Source of the DNA: CALGSZ01 sp042408955
GTDB taxonomy: Bacteria > Chloroflexota > Chloroflexia > Thermomicrobiales > UBA6265
Assembly (NCBI GenBank): GCA_042408955.1
Contig: JBHOQQ010000070.1
Coordinates: 17,226 to 81,225, forward strand
DNA: 64,000 nucleotides
Direction: 5' to 3'
Both the position numbers and the translations under genes were made by a program. The notes under the pieces were generated by a model, which was not told the origin of the DNA, ran no database searches, and worked only from the letters and a program-made list of their open reading frames with translations. Within the stretch, counting starts at the first letter, position 1, and each line of letters begins with the position of its first letter. Below, piece by piece: positions 15,935 to 25,144 of the stretch.

Positions 15935-17317
15935 CTACAGTCCCAATCGCTTCTCGCTTTCAGCGAGATAGTGCTCAACATCAAATCGCTTGCGCAAGGC
16001 ATTGATGCCCATCGGCCGGATGAGGCCGGAAATCGGCCGCTCCGGCGGGAAGGGCCGGTCATGCCGCCCACCAATGCACCAGGCAATTTGGGCATATCCG
16101 TTCGCGTCCCGGCCATCGAGAAAGTAGCGGTCATTGAGCGTAATTGCCACCTCGTGCGCTTCCTCTGGTGTGCGCGTCCAGCGGAGGATCTGCTTTGCCC
16201 AGTACATGCGTAGCACGTTCGGCAGCCAGCCCTCCCGCACCATCTGACGCTGGCAGGCATTCCACAGGCGGTCATGCGTCTGGCCCGCTGCCAGGACCTC
16301 CAGGGTGTAGCAAACTGGGCGCGGATCATCACGGTGCCGATCGAGCGTGCAGCGCCCCCAGGCTGGCAAGCCGTCGTAGGCATCGTAGTGCGGGTTGCGC
16401 AGGCAGAAATTGATCGCGAGCTCCCGTTGCGTGATGAGCTCATCGAGGAACGCATCGACAGCTACCGTTGGCACTCCTGCCGATTGGGCATCGCGCGCGG
16501 CAACTGCGATCTGCAACGGGCTGATGTGTCCAAAGTGCAGATACGGAGAAAGTCGGCTGGTGCTGTCCCGGTCCGCGCGCAGGCGGTCCTCATGATAGCG
16601 GGGCAAGATCGTGGTTACGAAATGGCGTAAGCGGCGTTCTGCCTCGCGCGCCCCTCCTCGGAAGCCATGAGCGGGAGGAACGGTGCGATCGAGCGGCAGG
16701 TGGTCAATGGCGTCGAGCGGATCGGGGCCATCGCGAACCGCTGACGCCACGAAGGCGACAGGATTTGGCACCGGTGTCAGCTCCTCATCCAGCCGCCGCC
16801 AGAGCTTGGGGCGAATGGTGCGGGGAGCCCATTCCTCGTTTGGCAGGTACCGTGTAGGCACGATCACGTCGGTTTCCACCGTGAGGAGCGGCACGGAAAG
16901 GCCAGCTGCCACGCCCTGCCGCCAGGCGCGTCCCAGCCTGAGCGGGTCATCATCCGTGATCACGGCGATCGCACCCAGTTCGGCGGCAAGCGCCGGGATC
17001 ACCTCAGGTGGCTCGCCAATCCGCAGCACCCACCCAATGCCTCGCTGCGCAAACGCGCGTGGCAGTTCCTGAAGCCCTTCGGCAAGAAAGTGATAGGCGC
17101 GCCAGGTCGCGCGTGGGTACGCGGAAACCAGGCAGAACACAGCCACGACCGGAACGTTAAGCTGGTTGGCGATCTCGACGGCCACGTTCGCGGCGTGGTT
17201 CCACGTGGCTCGCTGTGCGCGCTGCACCCAGAGCAAGACCACGTTCCCGGCCCCGATCTGGCCTGGCCTCAGGACGGTCACTCGTGGTGATGGCGCCAGA
17301 ATGCGCACGATATCCAT
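15935..17317 (-). CDS. phr: Class II CPD photolyase
   Basis: A 460-residue DNA photolyase that uses FAD and blue light to split cyclobutane pyrimidine dimers. Class II features are VVLLWVQRAQRATWNHA at the N-terminus (antenna domain start), RLSPYLHFGHISP, ELAINFCLRNPHYDAYDGLP, the block DRLWNACQRQMVREGWLPNV followed by LRMYWAKQILRWTRTPEEA, and LNDRYFLDGRDANGYAQIAW. The KxWxxY-like class II ending rather than the class I Trp triad decides the class. Length and domain order are complete. A 5' region of about 250 bases separates it from the divergent modA. Confidence 0.9.
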   Translation of the reverse strand: MDIVRILAPSPRVTVLRPGQIGAGNVVLLWVQRAQRATWNHAANVAVEIANQLNVPVVAVFCLVSAYPRATWRAYHFLAEGLQELPRAFAQRGIGWVLRIGEPPEVIPALAAELGAIAVITDDDPLRLGRAWRQGVAAGLSVPLLTVETDVIVPTRYLPNEEWAPRTIRPKLWRRLDEELTPVPNPVAFVASAVRDGPDPLDAIDHLPLDRTVPPAHGFRGGAREAERRLRHFVTTILPRYHEDRLRADRDSTSRLSPYLHFGHISPLQIAVAARDAQSAGVPTVAVDAFLDELITQRELAINFCLRNPHYDAYDGLPAWGRCTLDRHRDDPRPVCYTLEVLAAGQTHDRLWNACQRQMVREGWLPNVLRMYWAKQILRWTRTPEEAHEVAITLNDRYFLDGRDANGYAQIAWCIGGRHDRPFPPERPISGLIRPMGINALRKRFDVEHYLAESEKRLGL

Positions 17318-17475
17318 TGCTTCGCTGGTCCTTTCGCCTCAGGCACGCCCACGGACTCCTCTGGCTCTGGTGTGACATCTCGATGCCTACCAGGAGCCGC
17401 CCTCGACCAATGATGCACCCAATCCGAACCAACGGCGATCGCCGCGTACCAATTGGGTTTGCTAGTCAAGGTTCG

Positions 17476-17503
17476 TTGTTCAATACTTGAATAGTCAGAA
17501 TAT
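17476..17503 (+). promoter_or_regulatory. Weak candidate promoter of modAB
   Basis: TTGTTC, 16 bases, GAATAT in a locally AT-rich stretch about 65 bases before the modA start. Both hexamers are only partial matches. Confidence 0.3.
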
Positions 17504-17569
17504 GACACCATTGGAAGCCTCGGGAGAATGCAAACGGTGAGATTGCGAGCGGCACGGCAAGGGGGACAC

Positions 17570-18424
17570 ATGCGCTCATGGCTGATCCGTCATCTTTCGT
17601 TAACGGCGCTTTTGACGATGCTGGCCGGGTTCGCAGTGCCTGGGCTCGTTCCCACGCTCAATCGAGCCGCTCATGCCGGTTCCGTAACACTCACCGTCTC
17701 GGCGGCGGCCGACCTGATGCCGGCTTTCGAGGAGCTCGGCCAGAAATTCGAGCAACGGACAGGGGTTCACGTGGATTTCAACTTCGGCTCGACCGGCCAG
17801 CTCGCCCAGCAGATCGAAGCCGGCGCGCCGGTCGATCTCTTTGCCGCCGCCAATGTCTCCTACATTGATCAGCTCGAAGCCAAAGGGCTCATCGTGCCCG
17901 GCACCAAGGCGGTCTACGCCCGCGGCCGAATCGTCCTCTGGACCCGGCCTGATAGCAGCGTGCCCATCGAAACCGTGCGTGATCTCCTCAGTCCTCAGAT
18001 CAAGCGCATCGCGATCGCGAATCCCGATCATGCCCCGTACGGCATTGCCGCGCGCGAGGCGCTGCAATCCGCTGGCATATGGGAGGCTGTGCAGGACAAG
18101 CTGGTCCTCGGCGAAAATGTGCGCGATACCTTGCGATATGCAGAAACCGGGGATGTTGATGTCGCCATTGTGGCACTCTCGCTGGCAATTCAAGGGAACG
18201 GACGATGGACGTTGATTCCACAAGAGCTCCACGCGCCAATCGATCAAGCCCTGGCGGTAATCCGGGGCACAAAGCATGAGTCCGAAGCACGCGCGTTCGC
18301 CGCGTTCATCAATAGCGACGAAGGGCGGGTAGTCATGCGTCGCTACGGCTTCATTCTCCCTGGGGAATCCGTCGAAACCGGCACCCCAGTGCCCACCGTG
18401 GCTGCGGCCACACCAACCGCTTAG
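17570..18424 (+). CDS. modA: Molybdate ABC transporter, substrate-binding protein
   Basis: A 284-residue exported binding protein. I start at ATG 17570 (RSWLIRHLSLTALLTMLAGF signal sequence; GGGGGA four bases upstream), not at 17528. Family features are VSAAADLMPAFEELGQKFEQ, NFGSTGQLAQQIEAGAPVDL, FAAANVSYIDQLEAKGLI, and NPDHAPYGIAAREALQSAG. These mark the oxyanion pocket of ModA. The C-terminus has a short Thr/Pro/Ala tail. modB follows after 9 bases. Confidence 0.9.
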   Translation: MRSWLIRHLSLTALLTMLAGFAVPGLVPTLNRAAHAGSVTLTVSAAADLMPAFEELGQKFEQRTGVHVDFNFGSTGQLAQQIEAGAPVDLFAAANVSYIDQLEAKGLIVPGTKAVYARGRIVLWTRPDSSVPIETVRDLLSPQIKRIAIANPDHAPYGIAAREALQSAGIWEAVQDKLVLGENVRDTLRYAETGDVDVAIVALSLAIQGNGRWTLIPQELHAPIDQALAVIRGTKHESEARAFAAFINSDEGRVVMRRYGFILPGESVETGTPVPTVAAATPTA

Positions 18425-18433
18425 CCCCTGCTC

Positions 18434-19078
18434 ATGTGGGAGCCGGCCCGCCTATCTTTGCAAGTCATGGCCGTGGCCGCCCCGGCGATCGCGGTAGCTG
18501 GCCTGCTCTTGGGACTCCTGTTCGCACGCGTCCGCTTTCGCGGCCAGTCGGTCGTGGAGACGGCCGTGATGCTGCCGATGATCCTCCCGCCCAGCGTGGT
18601 GGGGTATGTGCTGCTTCGCGCGCTGGGACGGGAAGGTCCGCTTCAAGGCTGGCTCGGCATCAACTTGCTGTTCACTTGGAAAGCCGCGGCGGTTGCCAGC
18701 GCCATCGTCGGGCTGCCGTTGATGGTTCAGGCCGCCAAAGTCGGGATCGCCCACGTGGATCACGACATCGAGCAGGCAGCTATGGTTGATGGGGCATCCC
18801 GGCTGCGCATCCTGCTGACGATCACGATCCCACTTGCGCGCCGGGGCATCCTCATCGGTATCCTGTTGGGCTCCGTCCGTGCCCTTGGAGAGTTCGGTGC
18901 CACGCTAGCTGTCGCGGGCAGTATCCCCGGACGGACGCAAACCCTCCCGCTCGCCGTCTACGACGCCATGCAGCGCGCCGATTTCTCCCTGGCAAACCGG
19001 CTTGCCCTCCTGATGATCGTAATCGGCTATCTTGCCGTCTGGCTCTCGCACCGCCTCTCCGAACGCGCGGAGTCCTGA
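18434..19078 (+). CDS. modB: Molybdate ABC transporter, permease
   Basis: A 214-residue inner-membrane permease. Five or so membrane segments are visible, with the ModB pattern VVETAVMLPMILPPSVVGYV near the start and the cytoplasmic EAA loop EQAAMVDGASRLRILLTITI, which contacts the ATPase. GEFGATLAVAGSIPGRTQTLP is another ModB hallmark. The expected ATPase gene modC does not follow; the next gene is on the opposite strand. The permease must therefore use an ATPase encoded elsewhere. Confidence 0.9.
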   Translation: MWEPARLSLQVMAVAAPAIAVAGLLLGLLFARVRFRGQSVVETAVMLPMILPPSVVGYVLLRALGREGPLQGWLGINLLFTWKAAAVASAIVGLPLMVQAAKVGIAHVDHDIEQAAMVDGASRLRILLTITIPLARRGILIGILLGSVRALGEFGATLAVAGSIPGRTQTLPLAVYDAMQRADFSLANRLALLMIVIGYLAVWLSHRLSERAES

Positions 19079-19128
19079 CACGCCGCGCCAGTGGCGCCTC
19101 GCTTGAGGCGCGTGATGACGGGATCAGA

Positions 19129-20394
19129 TCACTCCACGCCGCACCACTCAAGCAAGAAAGCGCCCAGTCCTTTGGCGATCGGGACCAAGGACGTCAGGTC
19201 CAGCCACTCATCGGCCGCGTGGGCATTCCCGCCGGCCACGCCATACGTTGTGGCTGGCACCCCTTGGAAGATGTAGTACCGCATGTCGTTGACGGCCGTG
19301 GCGATCCGCCGCTGCAGCGGCTGGCCAGTCGCTCGCTCGTGGGCCCGTGCAAGCACTGACAGGAAGGGCGCTCCCTCATCCAGGATCACACCTTCCGTCT
19401 GGAAGCCATCGTAGATCACCACGGGCGGATGCTCGCGCAGCCAGTCGTCGCCAGCGGCGACGGCGCGGATCGTCTCCTCGATCTTCGCGCGCATCTCCGC
19501 CACCGAGGTCCCGGGGAAGAAGCTGACCCGGCAATGGAGCACGCAATCGCCTGGCACCGTGCTCGGCCAGTCTCCCCCCTGAATGACGCCGGCGTTCAGG
19601 TTGATCGGGTGAGTGATCCCCTCCCAGAGCGGGTGCACCTGGAGATTGAGCGCCTCGTCAAGATCCCGCAGCGCGAGCACGATCGGCGCCATCTTGACGA
19701 TCGCGTTCACTCCTTGCCAGGCATGGCCGGCGTGCGCGGATTTCCCTTCCACCCGGACACGGAACCACATGACTCCCAGGTGGGCCGCGGTGTAGGAGCC
19801 TCCCTCTGGCTCGGTCACGATCGCCGCATCGGCCCGGTCCCGCAGCGAGGCGGCCAGCGCGCCGTTGCCGGTGCATTCCTCCTCGATCACGCTGTGCACG
19901 ATGAGATCGCCCTTGAGCGCAATCCCGAGATCATGCAACAGGCGTGGGAGAAAGAGGTTCAGCGCCACGCCGCTTTTCATGTCGTAGGCGCCACGCCCGT
20001 ACATCCGGTCACCAACAATTTCGGCTCCCCACGGGTCATGCGTCCACGCTGAGACCGGCTCCGGGCTGACGACATCAATGTGACCGTTCAGGATCAGCGA
20101 CCGGCCACCGCCAGCGCCTGCCAGCCGGCCGGTGACGTTTGGCCGCCCTGGAAATGGGACGCCGCTCTGTCCCGCATTCGGCTGGTCCGTGATCGCGTCA
20201 TCGAGTTCCCAAACGTCAACGGCCAAGCCAGACCGTTGTAAGTGATCGGCCACATACGCGTGCGCCTCGGCTTCCCGGCCGAGCAGGCTGGGCCGCCGCA
20301 CGAGATCGGCAACGATTTGCACGAGCTCATCTTCCCGCCGCTCGATCGCATGCCAAAGATCCTGAATTGCCGCCTCGCCCTGTTCCTTGGCCAT
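19129..20394 (-). CDS. M20-family (ArgE/DapE/ACY1) metallopeptidase
   Basis: A 421-residue zinc aminoacylase/peptidase. ILNGHIDVVSPEP supplies His and Asp ligands, GRGAYDMKSGVAL the bridging Asp, HSVIEEECTGNGALA the catalytic Glu pair, and the dimerisation lid domain follows (YTAAHLGVMWFRVRVEGKSAH). The start is ATG 20394 behind GGGAGG; 13 extra upstream codons in the open frame lack a site. Hydrolyses N-acyl amino acids or short peptides, substrate unknown. Divergent from the M24 gene at 20517. Confidence 0.87.
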   Translation of the reverse strand: MAKEQGEAAIQDLWHAIERREDELVQIVADLVRRPSLLGREAEAHAYVADHLQRSGLAVDVWELDDAITDQPNAGQSGVPFPGRPNVTGRLAGAGGGRSLILNGHIDVVSPEPVSAWTHDPWGAEIVGDRMYGRGAYDMKSGVALNLFLPRLLHDLGIALKGDLIVHSVIEEECTGNGALAASLRDRADAAIVTEPEGGSYTAAHLGVMWFRVRVEGKSAHAGHAWQGVNAIVKMAPIVLALRDLDEALNLQVHPLWEGITHPINLNAGVIQGGDWPSTVPGDCVLHCRVSFFPGTSVAEMRAKIEETIRAVAAGDDWLREHPPVVIYDGFQTEGVILDEGAPFLSVLARAHERATGQPLQRRIATAVNDMRYYIFQGVPATTYGVAGGNAHAADEWLDLTSLVPIAKGLGAFLLEWCGVE

Positions 20395-20516
20395 CTGTCC
20401 TCCCAATCGCTTGCCCCGTGCCGGTCGCCACATCTGCCGATCGCGTGGCGCCGTGAAGGTTGCCAGCGCGGTATTGTTTCATGAATAAGGGAGAAAGGTG
20501 AATGGGGAGGATTGCG

Positions 20517-21875
20517 ATGCGAGTGGAATTACGACACGTGCCGTGCCCAGCACTTGAGGTGCCGGTCGAGCGACCGGAGATCAGCGCGGAAGAATATATC
20601 CTGCGCGCGCGGATGCTCTATGAGGCGGTTGATCTCGACTGGGTCGCCGTCTATGGCGACCGCGAGCACTTCGCGAACCTCATGTGGCTGACCGGGTACG
20701 ACCCGCGCTTCGAAGAGGCACTGCTTGTCCTCGGGCCGGACGACCGGCGCGTCCTCTTCGTTGGCGTCGAGGGGGTTGATTACGCGGAGATTGCTGGCTT
20801 GCCGGCGGAGATTCGCTTCTATCCCCCGTGGAGCATCGTCGGCCAGCCTCACACCGATAGCCCAACACTCTCGGAGATGCTGCGGGATATTGGGATGAAG
20901 CCAGGCGACCGCGTCGGCATCGTTGGATGGAAGACCGTAGATCCGCGGGAAACCGGCGCTCCAGCGGCGCCCGCGTTCGTCCCGGCGCTGCTGCCGCGCA
21001 TCATTGAGCGCGTCACCGGCACCCGCGTGACCGACGTCACCGCCACAATGATTGATCCGGATTCGGGCCTGCGCACGCGTAACTCGGCGACACAGATCGC
21101 CATCTTCGAGTGGGGCGCGGCCCGTGCATCGGCGGCGGTGTTGCGCGTCGTGCGCGGCATCCGGCCAGGGATGACCGAGCTAGAAGCGGCCGGCCTGTTC
21201 GGCTATCAGGGGGAGCCGCTCACCATGCACCCGATCATCACCTCGGGCAGTGGCAAGTTGATCGGCCTGCGGTCTCCGACCTCGCGGATGATCGCTTCCG
21301 GGGACGCGATTTCCGCTGCAATCGGCTATTGGGGCGGCCTGACCTGCCGGGCCGGTTTGGTGAGCGACACGCCGGATGACGAGTTTGTGACGCGGTTCGT
21401 CCAGCCGTATTTCCGCACCCTCGCCACTTGGTGGATGACGATCGGCATCGGCATCACCGGCGGCGAGGTGATGGCCGCGATTACGGCTGCCCTTGGCGAT
21501 GCGCCGTTCCGCTCCTTCGTGAATCCAGGGCATCTGACGTCGTACGACGAGTGGCTGCATTCGCCGGTGCACGCCGAGAGCACCATCCCGATCGCCTCGG
21601 GCATGGTGCTCGCAGCCGACATCATTCCGGCGCCGCTGCCGCCAGGACGAGCGCTCAACTGTGAAGATACGGTCGCGATCGCCGGGACTCGCTTGCGGGC
21701 GGAACTGGCGGAGCGCTTCCCGGCGGTCTGGGAGAGGATGCAAGCCCGGCGGCGATTCATGACTGACGCGCTCGGCATCCGGCTGCGGCCAGAGGTTTTG
21801 CCGTTATCCATCGCTCCGGCCTATCTGCCACCCTTCTGGCTCGACCCAGAGCTTGTCTGCGTCGTGGCCGGGTGA
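20517..21875 (+). CDS. M24 (creatinase/Xaa-Pro peptidase-like) protein, degenerate metal site
   Basis: A 452-residue two-domain protein of the M24 family: creatinase-like N-terminal domain (YILRARMLYEAVDLDWVAVY, FANLMWLTGYDPRFEEALLV), then a pita-bread-like domain (RNSATQIAIFEWGAARASAA). In active members the strand after GD reads like DxGxxxxGYxxDxTR. Here it reads AISAAIGYWGGLTCRAG, so both Asp ligands are missing, and the His motif is altered (GHLTSYDEWLHSP). NCEDTVAIAG keeps the last Glu. Start chosen at ATG 20517 behind GGGAGG. Possibly non-peptidase. Confidence 0.75.
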   Translation: MRVELRHVPCPALEVPVERPEISAEEYILRARMLYEAVDLDWVAVYGDREHFANLMWLTGYDPRFEEALLVLGPDDRRVLFVGVEGVDYAEIAGLPAEIRFYPPWSIVGQPHTDSPTLSEMLRDIGMKPGDRVGIVGWKTVDPRETGAPAAPAFVPALLPRIIERVTGTRVTDVTATMIDPDSGLRTRNSATQIAIFEWGAARASAAVLRVVRGIRPGMTELEAAGLFGYQGEPLTMHPIITSGSGKLIGLRSPTSRMIASGDAISAAIGYWGGLTCRAGLVSDTPDDEFVTRFVQPYFRTLATWWMTIGIGITGGEVMAAITAALGDAPFRSFVNPGHLTSYDEWLHSPVHAESTIPIASGMVLAADIIPAPLPPGRALNCEDTVAIAGTRLRAELAERFPAVWERMQARRRFMTDALGIRLRPEVLPLSIAPAYLPPFWLDPELVCVVAG

Positions 21876-21906
21876 TCCTCAGCGCGGCGAGGCCACACCT
21901 GCTCAA

Positions 21907-22272
21907 TCAGCACGCGATCGGGACAGCCGGCTGGCCTTCCGGGGGCGCTGGCACGTCGGTCTGCGGAGATTGAAAGGAAGCTGGCTCGCCAGCCGGGGCA
22001 ATGGCGGGTGGGCTAGCCGTGGCTGGGATGCGATAGCAGCCATGAGGAAAGCCGGACACGTAGCCAACAACGCTGGTTGGGGTCTGATACCAGCGGATAC
22101 CGCGACCACCACCACCGTGTGGGCTAAATGCCGCGGGCGACCCCACCGGCTCTGGACTTTCAACCGGAGACCAATGCGCGCTCAGCCAAGCGCCAAAGGA
22201 GCCGACATTCTCCCCCCGCCATAGAGCCGCCAAATACCGGTCGTAGCTGCGGGCGATCTGGGTAACGTTCAT
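21907..22272 (-). CDS. Hypothetical protein
   Basis: A 121-residue frame starting at ATG 22272 with GGAG seven bases upstream. The N-terminal third, NVTQIARSYDRYLAALWRGE then FGAWLSAHWSP, looks like a folded helical segment, whereas the rest is Pro/Ala/Ser/Gly-rich and low in complexity. I recognise no family. The frame stays open further upstream through the tRNA gene, which cannot be real. It could be an ordinary lineage-specific small protein or a chance frame. Confidence 0.45.
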   Translation of the reverse strand: MNVTQIARSYDRYLAALWRGENVGSFGAWLSAHWSPVESPEPVGSPAAFSPHGGGGRGIRWYQTPTSVVGYVSGFPHGCYRIPATASPPAIAPAGEPASFQSPQTDVPAPPEGQPAVPIAC

Positions 22273-22444
22273 GGCGGGACTCCGAATTTTGGAGAAATTG
22301 ATCAAAATCGTTGGCAAGCCTACCACACCGCTCCTGCCGGGGCAAGCTCGCTCACGAGCCAGGCCGGACGACCGGCTCTGCCGTCCAGGCAGGAGCGATC
22401 GTGATAAAATAGGTGCGAGCACAGGTGATGCCTGTGCCCTTCCT

Positions 22445-22515
22445 GGCGCCATAGCCAAGCGGTAAGGCACGGGTCTGCAAAACCCTGATCGGCGGTTCGA
22501 ATCCGCCTGGCGCCT
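22445..22515 (+). tRNA. tRNA-Cys (GCA)
   Basis: A 71-base cloverleaf. Acceptor arms are GGCGCCA (22445-22451) and TGGCGCC (22508-22514); the T loop is GGTTCGAATCC. The anticodon loop CTGCAAA contains GCA at 22477-22479. CCA is not encoded as such (CCCA after the discriminator T). An AT-rich TGATAAAAT about 40 bases upstream could be its -10 region. A strong intrinsic terminator follows 4 bases later. Confidence 0.95.
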
Positions 22516-22519
22516 CCCA

Positions 22520-22553
22520 GTGGCACTCCGATTGAAGGAGTGCCACGCTTTTT
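22520..22553 (+). terminator. Intrinsic terminator after tRNA-Cys
   Basis: Perfect 10-bp stem GTGGCACTCC / GGAGTGCCAC with loop GATTGAA, followed by GCTTTTTG. Placed directly behind the tRNA. Confidence 0.9.
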
Positions 22554-22583
22554 GAGTCCCGCTGCGCCCGGAGGCTTTGCTGG

Positions 22584-23174
22584 ATGCCGGCTCACTCTCC
22601 TTCGCCAAACCAGCCAGTCGTCATCGCGCAAACGACCGGGTACGCTGGCAAATTGCTCAGGGTTCGCGTCGATCAGCTCCTGCTCGGTCCCGCTCACACC
22701 ACCACCCGAGAAATCGTGGAGCACCCGGGCACCGTGGCGATTCTCGCCCTGACCGCCGATCATCACCTCGTGCTTGTGCGCCAGTATCGTCACGCGGTGG
22801 GCTCTGTCTTGGTCGAGATCCCGGCAGGGACGCGCGAAGCCAATGAATCCGCGGCGGAAACTGCCCAGCGGGAACTCATCGAGGAAACTGGCTATGCGCC
22901 GGGCGAGCTTCGCGAGATCCTCTCGTTCTACCCGTCACCCGGATACTCTGCAGAGTCCATCACCATCTTCCTTGCGACGGCGTGCACGCCGGCCTCGCCG
23001 CGTCCAACCGGGGACGATGCGGGCGAGGTTCTGCTGGTGCCAGTGACCGAGCTAGCTCACCTCCTGGCACCGGGGCCCGATCAGGTTCACGACGGCAAGA
23101 CCTTGATCGGTCTTTCCTGGCTGATGACCCAGGGATTGGCAACGCCAAGCCGTGGGGACGCGCCCAACGAGTAA
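22584..23174 (+). CDS. NUDIX hydrolase, ADP-ribose pyrophosphatase-like
   Basis: A 196-residue NUDIX protein. The Nudix box is complete: G at GTREANES, E, and REL-I-EE-TG (residues about 76-98). Upstream TREIVEHPGTVAILAL and LVRQYRHAVGSVLVEIPAG are the strands of ADP-ribose pyrophosphatases (NudF/YqkG type), which hydrolyse ADP-ribose to AMP and ribose 5-phosphate. GGAGG lies upstream of the ATG at a longish spacing. It starts just behind the tRNA terminator. Confidence 0.87.
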   Translation: MPAHSPSPNQPVVIAQTTGYAGKLLRVRVDQLLLGPAHTTTREIVEHPGTVAILALTADHHLVLVRQYRHAVGSVLVEIPAGTREANESAAETAQRELIEETGYAPGELREILSFYPSPGYSAESITIFLATACTPASPRPTGDDAGEVLLVPVTELAHLLAPGPDQVHDGKTLIGLSWLMTQGLATPSRGDAPNE

Positions 23175-23595
23175 GCGCGCCATCAGCAACCAGATGTCAG
23201 CAGGTCCGGTTGCAGAGCGACAACCTATGCGCTGGCAACGTCCATTTTTCCTGGGACAGCCGGGGCAGGCACTGGCCCTGATGGCAGCGGCGTCACACCT
23301 TACCAAACCAACACTGTTCGTACACCTTGTCTTGGATTGTAATGCCCAGGCCCTACCGTGACTCACAGACACATAGTACTTTTCCGCGATGCAACCGCTA
23401 GGACCAATTTCGCCATCCGTGTTACCCAAAATCCCTATACCAAATGTCCAGCGCGCTCGTTACGTTTTGACCGGGGATCAATGTGACGCGGCTCCATGCT
23501 GAGGGGACAGGACACCGGAGACACGGTTCCTGGGGGCGGGCAGGGGCTACGCGGGTGGCCGGTGGGCATGTGTAGTGTGGGAGAGGGTGCTGGCA
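23175..23595 (+). other. Intergenic region without recognised gene
   Basis: About 420 bases. A short CGCCATCAGCAACC...TGTCAGC stretch (23175-23205) resembles the TCAGC modules of the repeat blocks. The rest shows no coding frame with a ribosome site, no convincing promoter and no strong terminator. Confidence 0.5.
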
Positions 23596-24309
23596 ATGTT
23601 GAAGCGACGGATCATGCTCGTTGACGATCATCCCATGTATCGGCGGGGGCTGAGACGCCTGCTCGAAGAATCTGGCCGGTACCAAGTGGTCGCGGAAGCA
23701 GAAAACGGGCATCAGGCCATACATCTCGCCGATGTTCACCATCCGGATGTCGTGATTCTTGACGTCCAGCTTCCTGGCGTCACAGGGCTCAAGATTGCCC
23801 GGGTGATTCGCAGGCAGCAACAGCGCGCTAAGCTCGTCTTTCTCTCAATGCACATCGACGACAATCGCCTGTTCGACGCCATCCGGGCGGGCGCGGTGGC
23901 GTTCCTCACCAAAGACATTGACGGCGAGGCGCTGCTCGATGCGCTACGGCGCGTCGTGATGGGCGAGAACCTGATCAATTCGCTCATCCTTTCCCGGCCA
24001 AAGTTGGCGTGGCGTGTGTTGTCCGAGTTCCGGCAAATCGCCCAGGATGGCGAAGGGCTCCCTGGCACGATGCCGCTGTCGGCACGGGAGATCGAGGTTC
24101 TCGACTGTGTCGCGCAGGGGCTCTCGAACAAGGAGATCGCGGACGCCCTCTTTGTGACCGAGCAAACGGTCAAGAACCATATGACGTCTGTGCTGCGCAA
24201 GCTGGACGTGAATGACCGGGTGCAGGCGGTGCTTTACGCTGTCCGGCATGGCTGGATCGAAATCGGCCCGCAATCCTACGCGGCGGTAGACGTGCCCAAA
24301 TCCGCCTAG
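23596..24309 (+). CDS. NarL/FixJ-type response regulator (orphan)
   Basis: A 237-residue regulator. The receiver domain starts RRIMLVDDHPMYRRGLRRLL with the acidic pair and carries the phospho-acceptor Asp in PDVVILDVQLPG and the Lys in VAFLTKDIDG. The output domain is a LuxR HTH: LSAREIEVLDCVAQGLSNKE then TEQTVKNHMTSVLRKLDVND. I start at ATG 23596 rather than 23575. There is no histidine kinase next to it; the NarL pair at 29777-31792 is 5 kb away and could supply one, but that is speculation. Confidence 0.88.
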   Translation: MLKRRIMLVDDHPMYRRGLRRLLEESGRYQVVAEAENGHQAIHLADVHHPDVVILDVQLPGVTGLKIARVIRRQQQRAKLVFLSMHIDDNRLFDAIRAGAVAFLTKDIDGEALLDALRRVVMGENLINSLILSRPKLAWRVLSEFRQIAQDGEGLPGTMPLSAREIEVLDCVAQGLSNKEIADALFVTEQTVKNHMTSVLRKLDVNDRVQAVLYAVRHGWIEIGPQSYAAVDVPKSA

Positions 24310-24418
24310 GCCAGGAACCTCACGCGGCCGCAGGCTTGAAGCTGCGAACGTTGAGCCTGAAACTTCCTGTGCCTGGAAGCATCTCGGCCGAACCGGTCAA
24401 GCAGGGAGCGAGCGCACG

Positions 24419-25129
24419 GTGCAAGACGAAACGGTCTTCGTGGCAACTCCGGCCTGGCGGAGTCACCATGCTGGGGCATCAGCCGCGGTGCTCGCGGTCC
24501 GCCTTACCGCCCCTCCTGTTCGCACGCGTGCGCTCGACGCCGCGCGCGAGCAGCTTGAACGCGAATTGCGTTTGCGCTACGGCGGCCTTGCGCGATCTGA
24601 GCTTCGGACCATGGGCAATTTGCCAGCGTACGTGTCCTACTACCGGCAGTTCGGCCAGACCTATCACGTCTTGCACCAGATCGAATCGGTTGCCGTAAAG
24701 GGGAAGCCGCTTGCCCCTCGGGAGCCGCTCGTGGAAGCCGGGTTCCTGGCCGAGCTTGCCACTGGCCTTCTGACGGCAAGCCACGACCTCGATGTGCTCA
24801 CCCTCCCAATCATGATCGACGTGGCAACCGGCACCGAGCGCTATACGCTCTACAATGGCGAGGCCGTGACTGCCAAAGCTGGCGACATGCTGATGCGGGA
24901 CCAGAACGCGTTGCTAACGACCATTATTCTGGGACCCGCCGGCGTTGCCCGGATCACGCCGCAGACCCGGTCAGCCGTGTACTGCATTTATGCCCCACCA
25001 GGGGTGAACGCGGTGGAGGTGCATGATCACCTGACATTGATCGAGCGCACCGTGCAGCTTCTTGACCCAGCTGCGATCATCCACGCAAGAATCGTCCTAA
25101 CGGCGCCGCCTGAATCCACATCTTGTTGA
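24419..25129 (+). CDS. B3/B4 tRNA-binding-domain protein (PheT-B3/4-like)
   Basis: A 236-residue protein resembling stand-alone B3/B4 domains, the editing fold of the phenylalanyl-tRNA synthetase beta chain (COG3382-type). The core shows LPAYVSYYRQFGQTYHVL, KPLAPREPLVEAGFLAELAT, LPIMIDVATGTERYTLYNGE, then TPQTRSAVYCIYAPPGV. Stand-alone members may deacylate mischarged tRNA, but most are uncharacterised. GTG start, with GGGAG 10 bases upstream. The stop is followed by a strong hairpin shared with the convergent secreted-protein gene. Confidence 0.65.
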   Translation: MQDETVFVATPAWRSHHAGASAAVLAVRLTAPPVRTRALDAAREQLERELRLRYGGLARSELRTMGNLPAYVSYYRQFGQTYHVLHQIESVAVKGKPLAPREPLVEAGFLAELATGLLTASHDLDVLTLPIMIDVATGTERYTLYNGEAVTAKAGDMLMRDQNALLTTIILGPAGVARITPQTRSAVYCIYAPPGVNAVEVHDHLTLIERTVQLLDPAAIIHARIVLTAPPESTSC

Positions 25130-25144
25130 ATGCGCCAGACACGA

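Noticed and set aside
15895..16455. N-terminal extension of the small cupin (294-codon frame)
   Set aside because: Lies inside the photolyase gene in another frame and has no cupin or other features.
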